The notes under the pieces were generated by a model. It saw only the letters and a program-made list of their open reading frames with translations. It searched no databases and was not told where the DNA came from. The translations under genes were made by a program, and so were the position numbers. A DNA stretch of 40,976 nt from JBFXDI01 sp050181295 (GTDB lineage Bacteria; Pseudomonadota; Alphaproteobacteria; Rhizobiales; Aestuariivirgaceae), in contig JBFXDI010000021.1 of assembly GCA_050181295.1 (NCBI GenBank), forward strand, positions 1-40,976. Direction: 5' to 3'. This document shows, piece after piece, positions 1 to 7,321 of the stretch (the stretch's first letter is position 1; every line of letters begins with the position of its first letter).

Positions 1-128
1 ATCAGAAGATAGGTGGCGGCCGCAAAGGACAGCCGGCCGATGATGTCGCGCAACGGGTAGCCGCGCAGATGGACGTCGGTCTCGTCGACATCGCTGACGG
101 CCGTCTTCCAGTAGGGTCTGTCCGTCAT
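1..128 (-). CDS. Citryl-CoA lyase / citrate synthase-like protein, N-terminal part
   Basis: Only the first 42 residues lie in the window; the gene runs off the left edge. The segment HLRGYPLRDIIGRLSFAAA resembles the N-terminus of citrate-synthase-fold citryl-CoA lyases (RGY..x..GR.SF), which cleave citryl-CoA-type thioesters or condense acetyl-CoA with an oxoacid. The ATG at 128 follows a good Shine-Dalgarno (GAGGAGAG), so the start is well supported. It is divergent from the DAO-family gene at 306, and the 177-base gap holds a probable paired operator (191-224), so the two genes may share control. The catalytic residues lie outside the window, so the exact reaction cannot be judged. Confidence 0.65.
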   Translation of the reverse strand, partial: MTDRPYWKTAVSDVDETDVHLRGYPLRDIIGRLSFAAATYLL

Positions 129-160
129 ATCTCTCCTCGCGCCCTTCGCAGGGTTCGTGC

Positions 161-224
161 CCGACAGGGGTTCGCCGGTCAAGAACAATTGACTCATGAG
201 ACGAATTTTTATACCAGTCGGACT
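161..224 (+). promoter_or_regulatory. Probable promoter with paired operator for the DAO-family gene (degenerate copy)
   Basis: A weak -35 (CCGACA, 161-166), 17-base spacer and -10 (AACAAT, 184-189) are followed one base later by GACTCATGAGAC (191-202) and TACCAGTCGGAC (212-223). The two 12-mers have centres 21 bp apart. The layout copies that of the stronger pairs at 1581-1613 and 5811-5843, but each 12-mer departs from the shared GACnnnnnnGTC pattern, so this copy is less certain. Confidence 0.4.
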
Positions 225-305
225 GTGCCGAAAAGCCGGCAACTCCAGGCGAGCTATAGCGCGCGCCGTGGCCGCAGACAAAAGCCTGCAACAGGGAGGA
301 TATCC

Positions 306-1529
306 GTGCCGTCCGGAAGCAGCGACGTCCTGATCGTCGGTGGAGGCGTCGTCGGCGCGTCCTGCGCCTACTTCCTGTCAAAGGCGGGCCTCTCGGTCAC
401 GCTGATCGAGCGCGAGCATCTGGCCTGGGGCGCTTCCGGCCGCAACGCAGGCTTCATCTGGCTGAGCCTCAGGCCGGCCGGGGTGCAGCTCGATCTCGCA
501 CGCGCAGGCGCCGCGCTCTATCCGCAGCTTGTCGAAGAGCTCGGCGACAGTTTCGAGTACCGCAACAGGGGTGGCCTCATATACTGCTTCAAGGAGGAGG
601 AGTTCCAGGTCCTGCGCGAGCTTGCCGAAAGCCGGAAGCGGGACGGGCTCGCCATGGAGATCGTCGACGGCAAGACGGCGCAAGAGCTCTGCCCGATCCT
701 TCCGGATTCGGTTCCGGGCGCAACGTTCTGCACCGAGGACTCCCAGATTTTTACGGCCAAGTTTGTGGCGGCGCTGGGAGAGGGTGCTCGCCGGCACGGC
801 GCGACCATCCATGAGGGCGTCGAGGTCACGGCGCTTCAGCGGTCGGGTGCGCGCGTGACCGGGGTCAGAACCTCAAAGGGCGACTTCGCGGCCGGAACAG
901 TGGTGCTCGCGACAGGCTCATGGGGGCCGGAGCTTGCAGCCGCACTCGGCCTCAACCTGCCCATCCGCCCGATGCGGCTGCAGGCCGTCGCAACCAAGCC
1001 GCTGCCGCCGCTGTTCGACCGGCTCCTCTACGGTCCGCTGGCGCTCAAGCAGTACACGATCGTGCGTGAGCTTCCGAGTTTCCGGGACGAATTCTTTCGC
1101 TCCCCGAGCGAGATCGGCTTGCGGACCGTCGACCTTCTCGAATGCATGTGCCAGCGGCGCGACGGCACCGTGATGCTCGGGCTTCCCATGGACTATCCCG
1201 GCTACGACCAGCGCGCGACGCTCGAGGGGGTGGGCATCACCTCGAAGGTCTTTGCCGAGCACTTCCCGCAGCTCACCAACGTGGAGGTCGGGAGCTCCTG
1301 GGCCGGCCTCCTGCCATCCACGCCCGACAGCCTTCCCTATATCGGCCAAGTGACCGGTCTCGACGGCCTGGTAGTGGCGGCAGGGCATGTGTTCGGCAAC
1401 GCCGCCGGCCCGATCACGGGCAAGCTCGTGTCGGAGATCATTACCGACGCACGCCCCTCTCTTCCTCTCGCGCCGTTCGATGTCGGACGTCACCAGTCGC
1501 TTGCCTCGGATTCCGAGCGCCTCTGGTAG
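306..1529 (+). CDS. FAD-dependent amine/amino acid oxidoreductase (DAO family)
   Basis: A 407-residue flavoprotein. The N-terminal Rossmann motif GGGVVGASCAYFLSKAG (about residues 12-28) ends at the ribose-binding acid of LIER, and the WGASGRNAGF segment is typical of glycine/sarcosine/D-amino-acid oxidase relatives that oxidise secondary or tertiary amines. The C-terminal GLLPSTPDSLPYIG and GHVFGNAAGP segments close the FAD site. The reading frame is open back to 69, but a GTG at 306 is preferred: it has GGGAGGA at 294-300 and leaves the FAD motif at the normal distance from the N-terminus. Through the operator pattern upstream it is linked to the Rieske oxygenase gene at 5791. An N-methyl amine product of that oxygenase is a plausible substrate, but this is inference. 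Confidence 0.85.
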   Translation: MPSGSSDVLIVGGGVVGASCAYFLSKAGLSVTLIEREHLAWGASGRNAGFIWLSLRPAGVQLDLARAGAALYPQLVEELGDSFEYRNRGGLIYCFKEEEFQVLRELAESRKRDGLAMEIVDGKTAQELCPILPDSVPGATFCTEDSQIFTAKFVAALGEGARRHGATIHEGVEVTALQRSGARVTGVRTSKGDFAAGTVVLATGSWGPELAAALGLNLPIRPMRLQAVATKPLPPLFDRLLYGPLALKQYTIVRELPSFRDEFFRSPSEIGLRTVDLLECMCQRRDGTVMLGLPMDYPGYDQRATLEGVGITSKVFAEHFPQLTNVEVGSSWAGLLPSTPDSLPYIGQVTGLDGLVVAAGHVFGNAAGPITGKLVSEIITDARPSLPLAPFDVGRHQSLASDSERLW

Positions 1530-1550
1530 CGCGCCGGGCACCACCGGCTA

Positions 1551-1614
1551 TTGACAGCGGGGATGGTTTGCCGCTCTACTAACCCATCGGTCAAAAAACA
1601 TGACGATATAGTCA
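1551..1614 (+). promoter_or_regulatory. Promoter with paired operator for the family 5 binding protein
   Basis: A perfect -35 TTGACA (1551-1556) is followed by an 18-base spacer and TCTACT (1575-1580). Directly after the -10 come AACCCATCGGTC (1581-1592) and GACGATATAGTC (1602-1613), centres 21 bp apart with an A-rich spacer. The pair closely matches the one before the Rieske gene (5811-5843). The position over the start of transcription suits a repressor. Confidence 0.65.
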
Positions 1615-1628
1615 GAAAGGGGAGAGCC

Positions 1629-3197
1629 ATGAAGGGATTTCCTGGAGCACGAGGCCTGAATGCGGGACTGTCGCGCCGCGAGTTCATGCATGGCGCGCTG
1701 GGCGCGGGACTGACGGTCGCCTCCGCGCAGGCTCTGTGGGCCGGCCGCGCGGCGGCGCAGGCGAAGGAGGGAGGAAGCCTCCGCATCGGCCTTGCGGGCG
1801 GCGCCACGACCGACTCCCTTGATCCGTCGACCTATACCGACACCTTCATGATCATGCTCGGTTACGCCGTGCGCGGAAATCTCACGGAAGTCGCCGCCGA
1901 CGGCTCGGCGAAGCCGGAAATCGCCGAGTCCTTCGAGGCGAAGGACGGAGCGAAGACCTGGCGGTTCAAGCTTCGCAAGGACATCACCTTCAGCAACGGC
2001 AAAACGGTGACGCTCGACGATGTCCTGAGCTCTATCAACTTCCACCGCGGCGAAGACACCAAGTCCGCCGCCAAGGCGCTGCTGGAGGCGGTCACCGACG
2101 TCAAGGTCGATGGTGACTCGATCGTGTTCTCGCTCAGCGACGGCAACGCCGACTTCCCCTTCGTGCTGGCCGACTACCACATGAACATCATGCCCTTCAC
2201 CGACGGTAAGCCGGATCTCGAGGTGGGCGCGGGCCCTTACAGCCTCAAGCAGTTCCAGCCCGGCGGCAGGGCCTCGCTCGAGCGCAACAAGAACAGCTAC
2301 AAGCAGGCCTATTTCGACTCGGTCGAGATGATCGGCATCTCCGACGCGACGGCGCGCCAGAGCAGCCTGATGACGGGAGAGGTCGACATCATCAACCGCA
2401 CCGACCTCAAGACGGCGCATCTTCTGGCCAAGAATGCATCCCTGAAGGTCATCGATGTTCCGGGCCGCATGTTCTACAGCATGCCGGCCAATATGACCGT
2501 CGCTCCATTCGACAACCTGGACGTCCGGCTCGCGCTCAACTACGGCATCGACCGCGACGCGATCGTGAAGAAGATCCTCTATGGCTACGGTCAGGCCGGC
2601 AACGACCAGCCGATCACGCCCTCCTACCGCTACTATGCGAAGGACCTGGTGGCGAAGCCCTATGATCCCGACAAGGCCAAGTTCCATCTCAAGAAGGCAG
2701 GCCTCGAGACGCTCAAGGTGGATCTGAGCGCAGCGGACGCCGCGTTCCCCGGCGCCGTCGACGCGGCGGTTCTCTATTCCGAGCAGGCGGCCAAATGCGG
2801 CATCACCATCAACGTGGTGCGGGAGTCGAACGATGGCTACTGGGACAAGGTCTGGCTGAAGAAGCCCTTCTGCACGGCCTAATGGGGCGGGCGGCCCACC
2901 GAGGACGTGATCCTGACCCTTGCCTTCTCCAAGGACGCGGCATGGAACGAGGCGCATTGGGACAATGCCCGCTTCAACGAGCTCCTGGTCGCGGCGCGCG
3001 CAGAACTTGACGAGGAAAGGCGCCGCGGCATGTACGTGGAGGCTCAGCACATCGTCAGCGACGACGGCGGCGTGCTGATCCCGGTCTTTGCCAACCACGT
3101 GCAGGCCGCCACCGCCAAGGTCGGTCATCCCGAGCAGCTTTCGGGCGTCTGGGAACTGGACGGCGGGCGCTGCATCGAGCGCTGGTGGTTCGCTTAA
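1629..3197 (+). pseudogene. ABC transporter substrate-binding protein, family 5 (peptide/opine type), broken by an in-frame stop
   Basis: The frame encodes a 522-codon SBP_bac_5 protein, but codon 418 is TAA (2880-2882), giving a 417-residue product. Coding resumes in the same frame straight after the stop (WGGRPTED, then ILTLAFS and the usual C-terminal lobe to WWFA). Relatives have an aromatic residue here (xYWxGRPTED), so a single TAC or TAT to TAA change explains it. The start at 1629 has a GGGGAGAG site and a Tat signal peptide (SRREFMHGAL, residues 16-25), so the intact protein would be periplasmic. No permease or ATPase of this importer is nearby. The lesion may be real, a sequence error, or (less likely) read through. 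A paired operator lies just upstream. Confidence 0.85.
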
Positions 3198-3216
3198 GCT
3201 CCATCCCGCAGATGCC

Positions 3217-3253
3217 GGGCGACAGGATCAGAGGTGTTCCGATCCCGTCGCCC
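3217..3253. terminator. Convergent hairpin between the binding-protein gene and the M24 gene
   Basis: GGGCGAC (3217-3223) pairs with GTCGCCC (3247-3253), and inside it GGATC (3225-3229) pairs with GATCC (3241-3245), with one A/C mismatch and an 11-base loop. It sits between two gene ends that face each other, so it can act in both directions. There is no clear T run, so its strength as an intrinsic terminator is unknown. Confidence 0.5.
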
Positions 3254-3327
3254 GAGCGCCCTTCCACATGGTGGCGCGACTGATTGATGAAGCCCCGTAG
3301 CGATTCGCTGTTAGGCGGCGGCGCCAG

Positions 3328-4551
3328 CTAGTCCAGCAGGCTCTCTTCCAGAGGGTAGCTGGAAAGCTTCTCGCAGCCGTCCTTCGTCACCAGCACCTGC
3401 TCTTCGAGTTTTACTCCGTCGCGTTCGCCCAGGGCGCCTACGTAGCTTTCCACGCAGATCACCATTCCTTCCTGCAAGACGCCGTCATAGTGGCTCGGCG
3501 TGCCGAAAACGGGGTTGATTCTCGGATACTCATCGCACATCCCCACCCCGTGAATGAGGCAGGTGTAGGCGTTGGCATGAAACTCCTGGGGCTGGACCAG
3601 CGCGCGAGCCTGGAACTCGGAAAGCGAAATGCCTGCGCGAACAAGCGTCATGTTGTGCTCTATCTCCCTGAGCGCCAGTTGATAGAGCTGCTTCTGCCGC
3701 TTGGTCGGCCGGCTCGGGCCGCAGTGAAACGTCCTTGAAATGTCGGCAAAGTATCCAAACGGGCCGACCATGTCGGTGTCGAAGCCGACCAAGTCACCAT
3801 CCTCGACCAGCCGCTGGGATGCCTCCTGCAGCCACGGGTTAATCCGCGGGCCGGACGCGAGCATCCTCCCGTCGTGCCAGTCGCCGTTGTTCGCAAGGTT
3901 CGTGTAGTTCAACAGGCCCCAGAGTTGCAGCTCCGATACCCCCGGACGCAACGCCTGCTTCATCTTGGCGATGCCGAGTTCCGCCACTCCCAGCGCCCAC
4001 CGGATGCAGGCTATTTCATCCTCGCATTTGATGACGCGGGCGGCCTCGGAGATGAGCACGCCATCCATGACGTCCAGTCCGCGCTGCAAGAGCGCCTGGG
4101 TGATGCTTGGGTTCACGTATTCCAGCGCAACAAGCCTGTTGTCCGTTCCGATCTCCGACAGGAAGTTGACGACGTCGTCCGCGAGAAGGCGAGCCGCGTC
4201 CGGAAGGTTGTAGCCGCCGTCGAAGAAGGACAGCGGCCTTCCACGCCTGACGTCATCGGCCATGGGCGGATGGCCGTAGACCGCGTGTATAACAACCGGG
4301 CCTTCGACCGGAACGAAAAGATAGGTCGTCGGAACATGCGACTGGAAGAGCCCGTAGGTTCGATAGTCGACCGCGTATCGAAGGCTGATCGGGCTTACCA
4401 GGATGCACATCGCAGTCCCGGCTTCCTTCATCGCCAGCTTCAACCGCTGAAGCCGATACGCATGCAGGCGGTCGAGGTCGATCTCGGGCATGGGCCGGTA
4501 CTTCCGTAGATCGCTCCAGTGATCTCCGGCCAGCATCTCGTCGGGAAACAT
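3328..4551 (-). CDS. M24 (pita-bread fold) metalloenzyme with a DddP-like active site
   Basis: A 407-residue protein with a creatinase-like N-terminal domain (about 30-170) and an M24 domain. Candidate metal ligands are D258, D260, D270, H334, E368 and E383. The spacings D258-x-D260, D270 to H334 (64) and E368 to E383 (15) match, as I recall them, those of the DMSP lyase DddP (D295, D297, D307, H371, E406, E421). They differ from aminopeptidase P. D340 in HGVGMCDE corresponds to the DddP nucleophile D377, and Y329 to Y366. DddP splits dimethylsulfoniopropionate into DMS and acrylate; whether this protein does so, or acts on another betaine-like or peptide substrate, is open. The ATG at 4551 has an AGGAG site. 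It lies 58 bases downstream of the Rieske gene and is probably cotranscribed with it. Confidence 0.8.
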   Translation of the reverse strand: MFPDEMLAGDHWSDLRKYRPMPEIDLDRLHAYRLQRLKLAMKEAGTAMCILVSPISLRYAVDYRTYGLFQSHVPTTYLFVPVEGPVVIHAVYGHPPMADDVRRGRPLSFFDGGYNLPDAARLLADDVVNFLSEIGTDNRLVALEYVNPSITQALLQRGLDVMDGVLISEAARVIKCEDEIACIRWALGVAELGIAKMKQALRPGVSELQLWGLLNYTNLANNGDWHDGRMLASGPRINPWLQEASQRLVEDGDLVGFDTDMVGPFGYFADISRTFHCGPSRPTKRQKQLYQLALREIEHNMTLVRAGISLSEFQARALVQPQEFHANAYTCLIHGVGMCDEYPRINPVFGTPSHYDGVLQEGMVICVESYVGALGERDGVKLEEQVLVTKDGCEKLSSYPLEESLLD

Positions 4552-4609
4552 TCTTCAACTCCTGGGGGACCGAGCGGAACTACAAGGGCGTTGCTTCGTA
4601 AGCGTGTGG

Positions 4610-5791
4610 TCAGGCCTGCATGAGTTCCCGGTAGGTCTCGAGCGCGGCGGGTATGGCTGCCTCGCGCACGGGATCGAGCGGTCCCGACACGAAGCGCCGC
4701 GAGTGCACGCCCTGGAAGGCTCCTTCGCACAAGGAGATGTCCTCCTTGTTGGTCAGCCGCCAGAGCTCGGTCACCCGCTCCACGTCATAGTCGACGCCCT
4801 CCTCGGCATCGTCCCGCACGTACCAGAACGTCTGCCAGCGTACATGCGAGACATCGATCGGCCGCATGGCGTGCACGATCGCATGGTCGACATGGAAGAT
4901 CACGCGCGTGAGCGACGGCACGATGCCGAAGCCGGCGCCGTAGCCATCCGGAAGCTCCGCCGACGCGGCGAACTCGCCGAGCGGCTTCGAGACGAGGCTG
5001 CCGTCCATGGAGCCTGTCTTCATGCCGGGACGGAGTTGAAGCAGGCCCGGAAAGTACTGTCTTTTCCAGTCCCCGCCGGTGTTGGCGTAGGTCGCCTGCA
5101 CGTCCATCGTCACGCACAGCTCGGGATGGGAGCCGAGGCAGTGGTAGCATTCGAGATAGTTCTCGAGCAGGATCTTCCAGTTGGCCTCGATGTCGTAGGA
5201 TTCCCGGTGGATTTCCTTGACCCTACCCGCCTCGAGCCTGCGGAACGGGGTGTCGTCGAAGGCGAGGCATGAGGCAAGCGAGGGGCCTTCCACTTCCGAC
5301 AGCCATCCGAAGATCAGCCCGTGCCACACCTCGACCCGGACCGCATGAAGGCCCCAATCTCGATAGTCGAAAACCTCGCCGTCCTTGTTTCCCGGCGCCC
5401 GCACAAGGCTTCCGTCGAGGCCATAGGTCCATTGGTGGTAAGGGCAGGTGAAGGTGCGCGCGTTTCCCGTAACGCTGGAGCACAACCGGTGGCCGCGGTG
5501 ACGACAGTGGTTGAGGAACGCGCGGATACCCTCATCCTGGCCGCGCACGACAAGAATACTTTCGCCACAGAGGTCCTCGATGAAATAGTCGCCTTTCCCC
5601 GGGATCTGCGAGACGTGGCCGAGGAACTGCCATTGGCGCCCGAAGACCCGCTCGAGCTCCTCCTCATAGATCGTGGGATCGATGTAGAAGCGCCGCGGCA
5701 GGAGCCGCAGTTCCGGATAGGAATTCTGCCGGTTGCCGGCGTCAGGATCCGCCGTCCCGTTCCGGTGCTGGACCGACGCTGGGTGCTGCAC
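4610..5791 (-). CDS. Rieske oxygenase alpha subunit, quaternary-amine demethylase type
   Basis: A 393-residue ring-hydroxylating-type oxygenase. The Rieske [2Fe-2S] ligands are C96, H98, C116 and H119 (CRHRGH and CPYH). The catalytic iron motif is ENYLECYHCLGSHPEL with H217 and H222. E214 sits at the bridging position, where carnitine oxygenase CntA and relatives carry Glu instead of the Asp of aromatic dioxygenases. This places it with enzymes acting on choline, glycine betaine, carnitine or proline betaine; the substrate is not known. A reductase partner is not in the window. Start: GTG at 5791 behind GGGAGGAAGG. The promoter carries a paired operator (5811-5843), and the M24 gene follows downstream. 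Confidence 0.85.
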   Translation of the reverse strand: MQHPASVQHRNGTADPDAGNRQNSYPELRLLPRRFYIDPTIYEEELERVFGRQWQFLGHVSQIPGKGDYFIEDLCGESILVVRGQDEGIRAFLNHCRHRGHRLCSSVTGNARTFTCPYHQWTYGLDGSLVRAPGNKDGEVFDYRDWGLHAVRVEVWHGLIFGWLSEVEGPSLASCLAFDDTPFRRLEAGRVKEIHRESYDIEANWKILLENYLECYHCLGSHPELCVTMDVQATYANTGGDWKRQYFPGLLQLRPGMKTGSMDGSLVSKPLGEFAASAELPDGYGAGFGIVPSLTRVIFHVDHAIVHAMRPIDVSHVRWQTFWYVRDDAEEGVDYDVERVTELWRLTNKEDISLCEGAFQGVHSRRFVSGPLDPVREAAIPAALETYRELMQA

Positions 5792-5810
5792 GAACCTTCC
5801 TCCCGATTTT

Positions 5811-5873
5811 GACCTATCGGTCTGTTTTTCAGACTATATGGTCAATTTTGCGCTTGCTTGCGACGGTTGTCAA
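5811..5873 (-). promoter_or_regulatory. Promoter with paired operator for the Rieske/M24 operon
   Basis: Read on the minus strand: TTGACA (5873-5868), a 17-base spacer, CAAAAT (5850-5845), then two 12-mers: 5843-5832, which reads GACTATATGGTC on the plus strand, and 5822-5811, plus-strand GACCTATCGGTC. Their centres are 21 bp apart, as in the 1581-1613 pair, and the spacer is again A-rich on the coding strand. The Shine-Dalgarno of the GTG start lies just beyond. Confidence 0.65.
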
Positions 5874-5884
5874 TCGCGGCCACT

Positions 5885-5900
5885 GCAGCATCGCTGCTGC
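5885..5900 (-). terminator. Small hairpin after the last permease gene
   Basis: GCAGCA (5885-5890) pairs with TGCTGC (5895-5900) around a TCGC loop, 14 bases beyond the stop of the permease gene that ends at 5915. It has no T run. It could end the long minus-strand operon or lie incidentally upstream of the Rieske promoter. Confidence 0.3.
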
Positions 5901-5914
5901 CGGGGGTGTCGTGC

Positions 5915-6577
5915 TCAGGCGCTCCGAACGTGCTCGAGCCTGCGCTCCATCAGGGATATGACGGACGCCACGGCGCTCGACACACCCCAATAGAAGAGGG
6001 CGATGGCAAGATAGAACTCCGCCGGGCTGAAGGTGCGCGAGATCGCCATCTGCGCCGCGAAGGTGATCTCCGGCACCGTGATGACGGAAAGGATCGCCGA
6101 TTCCTTGATGAGGAAGATGCTGGTGTTGGAAACCTGCGGCAGGAGGAAAGGCCACAGCTGCGGCACCACCACATTCCAGGCCTTCGGAAGTCCCTTCAGC
6201 CCGAGCGCATCGGCGGCCTCGAACTGGCCGCGTGGAATCGAGAGGACCGCCGCCCTCAGCGCTTCGGCGAAATAGGCGCTGCCATAGATGGTGAGGCAGA
6301 GAATGCCGGTCAGCTCGGCGCCGAGACGGATACCGTAGAGCGGCAGGCCATAGAAGGCGAGGAAGGCCTGGATCAGGAAGGGCGTGTTGCGGATCGCCTC
6401 GACATAGCCGATGGCGAGCCGGCGCAGGAGCTTGTTCCTGCCCATGACCGCGAGGGCGACCGGCGTTCCGAGAAACGGGATGAGAAGGAACGCAACGAGG
6501 CAGATCCTGGCCGTCACCAGCCCGCCCGCCAGGAGCATTGGCGCATATTCGAGAACCAGTGAGGGATCGAAGCTCAT
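5915..6577 (-). CDS. Polar amino acid-type ABC transporter permease (HisM-like)
   Basis: A 220-residue inner-membrane protein with several hydrophobic spans. It has the family motif EAIRNTPFLIQ (about residues 59-69) and an EAA cytoplasmic loop (EAADALGLKGLP with a following VVPQ), which docks the ATPase. Its start overlaps the stop of the preceding permease by ATGA (6574-6577), so the two are translationally coupled and should form a heterodimer. It is the last of a 12-gene minus-strand run starting at 18027. The cognate ATPase is not in the window, and the binding protein upstream (7322-8145) is frameshifted. The substrate cannot be read from the permease; the neighbours suggest an amino acid or guanidino compound. 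Confidence 0.9.
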   Translation of the reverse strand: MSFDPSLVLEYAPMLLAGGLVTARICLVAFLLIPFLGTPVALAVMGRNKLLRRLAIGYVEAIRNTPFLIQAFLAFYGLPLYGIRLGAELTGILCLTIYGSAYFAEALRAAVLSIPRGQFEAADALGLKGLPKAWNVVVPQLWPFLLPQVSNTSIFLIKESAILSVITVPEITFAAQMAISRTFSPAEFYLAIALFYWGVSSAVASVISLMERRLEHVRSA

Positions 6578-7227
6578 GCCGGCCGACGTCCCTGCCGTTC
6601 ACGGATACGGGCCTCGTACCAGCGGGTGAGGGACGTCACGCAGAAGCAGATGAGGAAGTAGACTGCGGCGACGGCGAGGAACGTCTCCACGGGACGATAG
6701 GTCTCGACCATGATCTGCTGGCCGCGCCGCGTGAGCTCGACCAGCGTGATGACCGAGAGAAGCGCGGTTCCCTTGACCAGCATGGTGAACTCGCCCGCGA
6801 GCGGTGGCAGCGCGTTCGCAAAGAGCTGCGGGATGATGACGAAGAGCCAGGTGCGCGACCGGCTCAGGCCCAGCGCCCGGGCGCCCTCCCACTGTCCTTC
6901 CGGGATACGCGCGAGGCTGCCGCGCAGCACCTCCGACATGAAGGCCGCGCCGTTCGCGGAAAGCGCGAGCACGCCCGCGGCAAGCGGCGGCAGGTCGAGG
7001 CCGATCAGCGCCGGCAACGCGTAGTAGACAAAGAGGATGAGGACGAGTGCCGGCGTGCCGCGGATGAAGCTGACATAGATTCGGCAGCCCATGACAAGCG
7101 CGCGCGAGCCGGATGTGCGGGCCGCAAGCAGGAGAAGCGCGCCGAGGAGGCCGAGCACGGTCGACAGCGCGGCTGCGACGACTGTGATGGATGCGCCCTC
7201 AAGGAGCAGCAGGGCGTAGTTCAGCAT
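6574..7227 (-). CDS. Polar amino acid-type ABC transporter permease (HisQ-like)
   Basis: A 217-residue membrane protein with the conserved FIRGTPALVLILFVYYALP segment (about residues 54-72) and the EAA-type loop EGARALGLSRSRTW followed by IIPQ. It pairs with the permease at 5915-6577, whose start lies within its stop codon. The ATG at 7227 has an AGGA site 5 bases upstream. Between this gene and its binding-protein gene lies a strong hairpin (7259-7303), an arrangement that often lowers permease expression relative to binding protein. Confidence 0.9.
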   Translation of the reverse strand: MLNYALLLLEGASITVVAAALSTVLGLLGALLLLAARTSGSRALVMGCRIYVSFIRGTPALVLILFVYYALPALIGLDLPPLAAGVLALSANGAAFMSEVLRGSLARIPEGQWEGARALGLSRSRTWLFVIIPQLFANALPPLAGEFTMLVKGTALLSVITLVELTRRGQQIMVETYRPVETFLAVAAVYFLICFCVTSLTRWYEARIRERQGRRPA

Positions 7228-7258
7228 CGATCCTCGTGAGACTCGCGCGGCCCCGTGA

Positions 7259-7303
7259 CCTCTCCGGTGCCGTGCAGCGAAAATACGCGCAGCACCGGAG
7301 AGG
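7259..7303 (-). terminator. Intercistronic hairpin between binding protein and permease genes
   Basis: A perfect 12-bp inverted repeat, CCTCTCCGGTGC (7259-7270) against GCACCGGAGAGG (7292-7303). The 21-base loop can form four more pairs. There is no T run behind it, so partial termination or protection of the upstream transcript end from decay is more likely than a full stop. It fits the usual excess of binding protein over permease. Confidence 0.6.
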
Positions 7304-7321
7304 CCTTCCGGGGGGCCGGAA

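Noticed and set aside
2883..3197. A separate small gene (ATG at 2907) after the TAA
   Set aside because: Its sequence is the C-terminal lobe of the family 5 binding protein in the same frame as the upstream part.
3328..4551. Creatinase (creatine to sarcosine) as the function of the M24 protein, which would fit the creatininase and DAO genes
   Set aside because: Creatinase lacks the metal-binding acids, whereas this protein has a complete DddP-like metal set, and the sequence around the active site is unlike creatinase.
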